NCBI RefSeq assembly: GCF_038396615.1
Contig: NZ_CP121689.1
Span: 496,001 to 560,000 of the forward strand
Length of the DNA stretch: 64,000 nt
Reading direction: 5' to 3'
From: Thermatribacter velox
GTDB taxonomy: Bacteria > Atribacterota > Atribacteria > Atribacterales > Thermatribacteraceae
Both the position numbers and the translations under genes were made by a program. Under the pieces are notes generated by a model. That model was not told the origin of the DNA, did no database searches, and saw only the letters and a list, made by a program, of their open reading frames with translations. Positions 60,907 through 64,000 of this stretch are shown here, one piece after another. Every line of letters starts with the position of its first letter. Positions within the stretch are counted from its first letter, which is position 1.

Positions 60907-61293
60907 ATGAGGCTGGTAGCTCTTGGTTGCGAAAGGAACGGGTATCCAGCGCTTTTGCGTTATTTTGAGAACGCTTCCTTACCATCAGGCTGGGAGTTGA
61001 AAAGGCTTTCCGCAATTCCCTGTCTGGGTTTTATTAAGGAGGAGATGCTTTTTACTGTCTTGGGAGAGGACGTCGATGCTTTGTTGCTCGCTGGTTGTCC
61101 ACTGGATGCTTGTAAGAACATACGAGGCAGTGATATAGGCTTGCGTAGGACATTAAGAGCCAATGCCCTGCTTGAAGAAGCGCAGATTCACAAAAAGGTG
61201 GTTTTGGCCTTAGTCACTCCTGATAAAACTGGTGAAGTGGAGCGAGCGCTTACCGAGATGTTTACCTTTTTTGGAGGTTCAGACAAACAATGA
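60907..61293 (+). CDS. MvhD/FlpD-like iron-sulfur subunit
   Basis: 128 aa of the hydrogenase iron-sulfur subunit (MvhD) family: LVALGCERNGYPALLRYF, an early Cys (IPCLGFIKEEML), then ALLLAGCPLDACKNIRGSDI with GC and C that bind a 2Fe-2S cluster. In the methanogen Mvh-Hdr and acetogen MetFV-Hdr complexes MvhD passes electrons to HdrA. ATG 60907 is used; the frame is open further upstream inside the previous gene. It overlaps metV by 4 bp. Confidence 0.87.
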   Translation: MRLVALGCERNGYPALLRYFENASLPSGWELKRLSAIPCLGFIKEEMLFTVLGEDVDALLLAGCPLDACKNIRGSDIGLRRTLRANALLEEAQIHKKVVLALVTPDKTGEVERALTEMFTFFGGSDKQ

Positions 61294-61940
61294 TTGTTGG
61301 TGAAAGAAAACCCCTTCCTGAGATATTGAAGCTTTTAGATGGCTTTAAGAAAGTCCTGATTCTGGGCTGTGGGACCTGTGTCGCTGTTTGTATGTCGGGT
61401 GGCGAAAAAGAGGCTAAAGAACTTGCTGCCCTGCTGAGACTTAAAGGCTTTGAGGCCTGGAGTGCTACGGTGGAGAGACAGTGCGAGGTAGAGTTCAACA
61501 GACTGGTTGGAGAGGAAGTCGAAAAGGCAGAAGCAGTTCTTTCTCTGGCCTGTGGAGTGGGAGTACAAGCTCTGGCAGAGCTTTATTTTCGAAAACCGGT
61601 TTATCCTGCTTTGAACACCACATTCATGGGTTTGCCCGTCGAACAAGGTTTGTGGGAGGAACGTTGTGCCGGTTGTGGTGATTGTCTGCTCCACCTTTTT
61701 GGAGGTATCTGTCCGGTGACGCGCTGTGCAAAAAGCCTTTTAAATGGTCCCTGTGGTGGTTCCAAGGGTGGAAAGTGCGAAGTAAGACCGGAACGCGATT
61801 GTGCCTGGCAGCTTATTTTTGAGAAATTTAAGTCTTTGGGCAGGGTGGAAGAGCTTTTGCGGATTGAGCTCCCCAAGGATTGGTCATATTCGAGGTATGG
61901 TGGACATCGCAAAATGGTAAGAGAGGATGTCAGACTGTGA
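61290..61940 (+). CDS. metV: MetV, methylene-THF reductase C-terminal/zinc-binding partner
   Basis: 216 aa. ILGCGTCVAVCMSGGEKEAK, CEVEFNRLVGEEVEKAEAVL, and CAGCGDCLLHLFGGICPVTR, then CAKSLLNGPCGGSKGGKCEV, are the Cys-rich hallmarks of MetV (MTHFR C-terminal family). MetV forms a complex with MetF and links it to Hdr-type electron carriers in acetogens. It is coupled on both sides: ATGA overlap with mvhD and GTGA overlap with metF. Confidence 0.92.
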   Translation: MIVGERKPLPEILKLLDGFKKVLILGCGTCVAVCMSGGEKEAKELAALLRLKGFEAWSATVERQCEVEFNRLVGEEVEKAEAVLSLACGVGVQALAELYFRKPVYPALNTTFMGLPVEQGLWEERCAGCGDCLLHLFGGICPVTRCAKSLLNGPCGGSKGGKCEVRPERDCAWQLIFEKFKSLGRVEELLRIELPKDWSYSRYGGHRKMVREDVRL

Positions 61941-62863
61941 GCTGGTTACAGAGAGTGCTTCAGGAGGGTCATTTTGCGGTTACCTGTGAAATTGGACCGC
62001 CCAAAAGCAATGATTCCTCGGTAATTACCAGGAAATGTGAACAGGTAAGGGACTTTGTTGACGCGGTGAATGTAACTGATAATCAAACTGCCATTGTGCG
62101 GATGTCAAGCTTTGCCAGTTGCCTGATTGTTTCCCGCCAGAAAGTGGAGCCGGTCATGCAGATGGTGTGTCGAGACAGGAACCGGATTGCTTTACAAAGT
62201 GATTTCCTGGGGGCTTGTGCGCTGGGGATAGAGAATTTTCTCTGTTTAAGCGGAGACCATCAGAGCATGGGAAATCACCCTCAAGCGAAAAACGTTTTTG
62301 ATGTGGATTCAATACAGCTTTTGCAAATTTTGAAAAACATGCGTGACCAGAAAGTTTTTCAAAATGGTGAACCTATCAAAGGAGAAATCAGAGCTTTTCT
62401 GGGAGCAGGGGCAAACCCCTTCGCTGACCCTCTTGAGTTGAGGGTGTTGCGTTTGGCCAAAAAGATTCAGGCTGGAGCTCAGTTTATCCAAACACAAGCG
62501 ATTTTTGACCTGGAAAGGTTTGCAAAATGGATGGAGGAAGTGAGGGAGTGGGGCTTACATGAGAAGGCTTTTATTATGGCTGGGGTGATTCCCGTTAAGT
62601 CTGTTCGGGCTCTGGAATACATGAAAAAGGAAGTACCTGGGCTTGAAATACCCGATTATTACCTGGAAAGAATGCGCCAGGCCAGAGACCCCAAGGAGGA
62701 AGGCATAAAGATTTGTGTGGAAATCATCAACGAAGTACGAAAGATAGAGGGAGTAAGTGGTGTGCATATTATGGCTATTGCCTGGGAAAGCATTGTTCCT
62801 GAAATTGTAAAAAGGTGTGGTCTCTATCCAAGACCCCCAAGAGAGGTAAGAGAAAATGAGTGA
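61937..62863 (+). CDS. metF: Methylenetetrahydrofolate reductase
   Basis: 308 aa TIM-barrel flavoprotein. HFAVTCEIGPPKSNDSSVIT has the catalytic Glu; DAVNVTDNQTAIVRMSS binds substrate; FLCLSGDHQSMGNHPQAKNV and GAQFIQTQAIFD contact FMN/FAD. It interconverts methylene- and methyl-THF. GTG 61937 overlaps the metV stop. As MetF beside MetV, HdrA-like and MvhD-like genes, it should work in an electron-bifurcating or confurcating reductase and not as a simple NADH enzyme. Confidence 0.95.
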   Translation: MSWLQRVLQEGHFAVTCEIGPPKSNDSSVITRKCEQVRDFVDAVNVTDNQTAIVRMSSFASCLIVSRQKVEPVMQMVCRDRNRIALQSDFLGACALGIENFLCLSGDHQSMGNHPQAKNVFDVDSIQLLQILKNMRDQKVFQNGEPIKGEIRAFLGAGANPFADPLELRVLRLAKKIQAGAQFIQTQAIFDLERFAKWMEEVREWGLHEKAFIMAGVIPVKSVRALEYMKKEVPGLEIPDYYLERMRQARDPKEEGIKICVEIINEVRKIEGVSGVHIMAIAWESIVPEIVKRCGLYPRPPREVRENE

Positions 62864-63350
62864 GGCAAAAGTTTTTGATTATCAGTTCAAGTATCGGGTT
62901 GCTTCTCGCCCTGGGGGCGAAGGTTTGCTTTCCTGTTTTGCCTGTGGAGTTTGTACAGCGGGTTGTCCGGTGAGCGAGGTTGAGGGGGATTTCAATCCGC
63001 GCCGCATCATTCATCAGATTTTGCTTGGTGAACAGGAAGAGCTTTTGCAGTCGGAATACATATGGCTGTGTGTAGGCTGTTATCGTTGCACTGCCCACTG
63101 CCCGCAGGATGTTGAATTTACCAATCTTTTGAAGGTTCTGCGGGAGCTTGCTGTAGAGGAGGGCACCGTTTCTGCAGAATGGAAAAAAGTGGTTGACGAG
63201 GTCGACCGCAGGACTCAAGAGCTGCGACGAGCGCTTATCAAATATCTGTGGAACAAAGGCATCAATTCTCTGGAAGAGTTCGAGAGGTTTTATCGAGAAG
63301 AAATTGCCAAGCTGGGTTGGGTTGAAGGAGAGGGTAGCAATGCACGGTAA
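62856..63350 (+). CDS. hdrC: HdrC-like 4Fe-4S dicluster protein
   Basis: 164 aa. Two CxxCxxCxxxCP motifs, CFACGVCTAGCP (about residues 27-38) and CVGCYRCTAHCP (about 72-83), are spaced as in HdrC. HdrC normally carries electrons between HdrA and HdrB. No HdrB (CCG-domain) is seen in this window. The ATG overlaps the metF 3' end by 8 bp, and its own 3' end overlaps the next HdrA by 11 bp. Confidence 0.9.
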   Translation: MSEAKVFDYQFKYRVASRPGGEGLLSCFACGVCTAGCPVSEVEGDFNPRRIIHQILLGEQEELLQSEYIWLCVGCYRCTAHCPQDVEFTNLLKVLRELAVEEGTVSAEWKKVVDEVDRRTQELRRALIKYLWNKGINSLEEFERFYREEIAKLGWVEGEGSNAR

Positions 63351-64000
63351 AAGCCGAGGCAGTGTGATGGTGGTTGGAGGAGGCATAGCAGGCATTCAGA
63401 GTGCACTGGACCTGGCTAATGCAGGCTTTAAGGTTTATCTGGTCGAGGATTCAACCGCTATTGGAGGCCTTATGGCAAGGTTAGATAAAACCTTTCCAAC
63501 CAATGACTGTGCAATGTGCATTCTCTCCCCAAAGCTCGTTGACTGCGGTAGGCACCTGAACATAGAGGTTATTTCCTGTGCCAACCTTGAGTCCGTTGAA
63601 GGGGTACCCGGTGATTTTCGGGTCAAGGTCAGGCGCAAGCCTCGCTATATTGACCCTTTAAAGTGCACTGGATGTGGTGATTGTGCAAGAGTTTGTCCGG
63701 TGAATTTGCCGAACGAATTTGAGGGTGGTTTGAGTGAGAAAAAAGCCATTTACCGTCTTTTCCCTCAGGCTTTTCCCAGTGCTTTTGCAATTGAAAAACG
63801 AGGTTTGCCCAACTGTCAGGCAGCTTGTCCTCTGGAACAGAAAGCCCAGGGTTATGTAGCACTGATTCGAGAAGGAAGGTTTGAAGATGCCTTGCAAACA
63901 GTGCGAATGGATAATCCTTTTCCTGGAATTTGCGGACGAGCTTGCCATCACCCCTGTATGGAGGACTGCCAGCGTAGCGTGCTTGATGAAGCAATTGGCA
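63340..64000 (+). CDS. HdrA fused to a GltD/NuoF-like Fe-S module (3' truncated by window)
   Basis: 220 residues are visible and the frame is open at the window end. VMVVGGGIAGIQSALDLANA (FAD, residues ~9-28) and CAMCILSPKLVDCGRHLNIE are HdrA signatures. CTGCGDCARVCPVNL (~109-123) is a ferredoxin site. From ~159, CQAACPLEQKAQGYVALIRE and PFPGICGRACHHPCMEDCQR are the N-terminal Fe-S motif of glutamate synthase small subunit-type NADPH oxidoreductases. Such HdrA-GltD fusions are expected to use NAD(P)H. ATG 63340 has AAGGAG 9 nt upstream. Confidence 0.88.
   Translation, partial: MHGKSRGSVMVVGGGIAGIQSALDLANAGFKVYLVEDSTAIGGLMARLDKTFPTNDCAMCILSPKLVDCGRHLNIEVISCANLESVEGVPGDFRVKVRRKPRYIDPLKCTGCGDCARVCPVNLPNEFEGGLSEKKAIYRLFPQAFPSAFAIEKRGLPNCQAACPLEQKAQGYVALIREGRFEDALQTVRMDNPFPGICGRACHHPCMEDCQRSVLDEAIG

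Noticed and set aside
1-64000. tRNA, rRNA, CRISPR or insertion sequence
   Set aside because: No cloverleaf or T-loop pattern, no rRNA-like tract, no regularly spaced direct repeats and no transposase was recognised by eye; a tRNAscan-SE and CRISPR search would confirm.

Overview
The window is a compact bacterial chromosome segment with moderate GC, many TTG and GTG starts, and genes that often abut or overlap by 1-10 bp. No rRNA, tRNA, CRISPR array or insertion sequence was seen. It suggests a diderm, probably thermophilic, anaerobe. Evidence for an outer membrane is a beta-barrel protein ending in Phe, a LolA-like protein and lipoproteins. Evidence for anaerobic C1 metabolism is formate-THF ligase, MetF/MetV, a corrinoid protein and several Hdr-type proteins. 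This profile fits Atribacterota or a relative, but that is inference from gene content and not a phylogenetic result.

Layout. 1-4145: sugar or sugar-acid catabolism (SDR reductase, FGGY kinase, SIS isomerase, PfkB kinase). 4158-7866: CLC chloride transporter, SecB-like protein, AarF/UbiB kinase, YbjQ. 7936-10704 (minus): ribose-type ABC importer. 10925-15520: hydrolase, a candidate small RNA, YjbQ, a 56-aa membrane protein, a DUF71 protein, an FMN reductase and MgtE. 15613-17508: a DAHP synthase-prephenate dehydratase fusion. 17542-23082: an envelope operon (RND exporter, LolA-like protein, outer-membrane barrel, TetR) behind a consensus promoter and a TetR-like operator. 23095-32399: ltaE, rarA, then a sugar cluster (deoC, OYE-type flavoenzyme, GntR, ROK kinase, Gfo/Idh/MocA, TIM-barrel isomerase) closed by a terminator. 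32530-42559: housekeeping, transport and envelope genes (LysE, UppP, Sua5, two lipoproteins, Nth, SSS symporter, alcohol dehydrogenase, radical SAM, TGS GTPase). 42747-45918: ParA, FtsZ and an epimerase-like protein. 45920-55826: lytic transglycosylase, PolX, NadE, aconitase-type dehydratase, GlyA, NFU and FNT transporter. 55981-64000: methyl-branch Wood-Ljungdahl and Hdr genes.

The last region is the most coherent system. Fhs and MetF handle folate C1 units. MetV, MvhD-like, HdrC-like and three HdrA-derived proteins are the parts expected of an electron-bifurcating or confurcating methylene-THF reductase. No HdrB is visible, HdrA looks split over two genes, and the last HdrA is fused to a GltD-type module that runs off the window.

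Most notable non-obvious signals: (1) a ~105-nt candidate sRNA at 11771-11876 (minus) with a consensus promoter, an AT-rich upstream element, an intrinsic terminator and an exposed CCCCUCC stretch; (2) two genes whose only well-placed start codon is ATT (5543 plus, 36750 minus); (3) the DAHPS-PDT fusion; (4) an FtsZ with a basic ~50-residue N-terminal extension overlapping parA; (5) long perfect intergenic hairpins that lack U-tracts.
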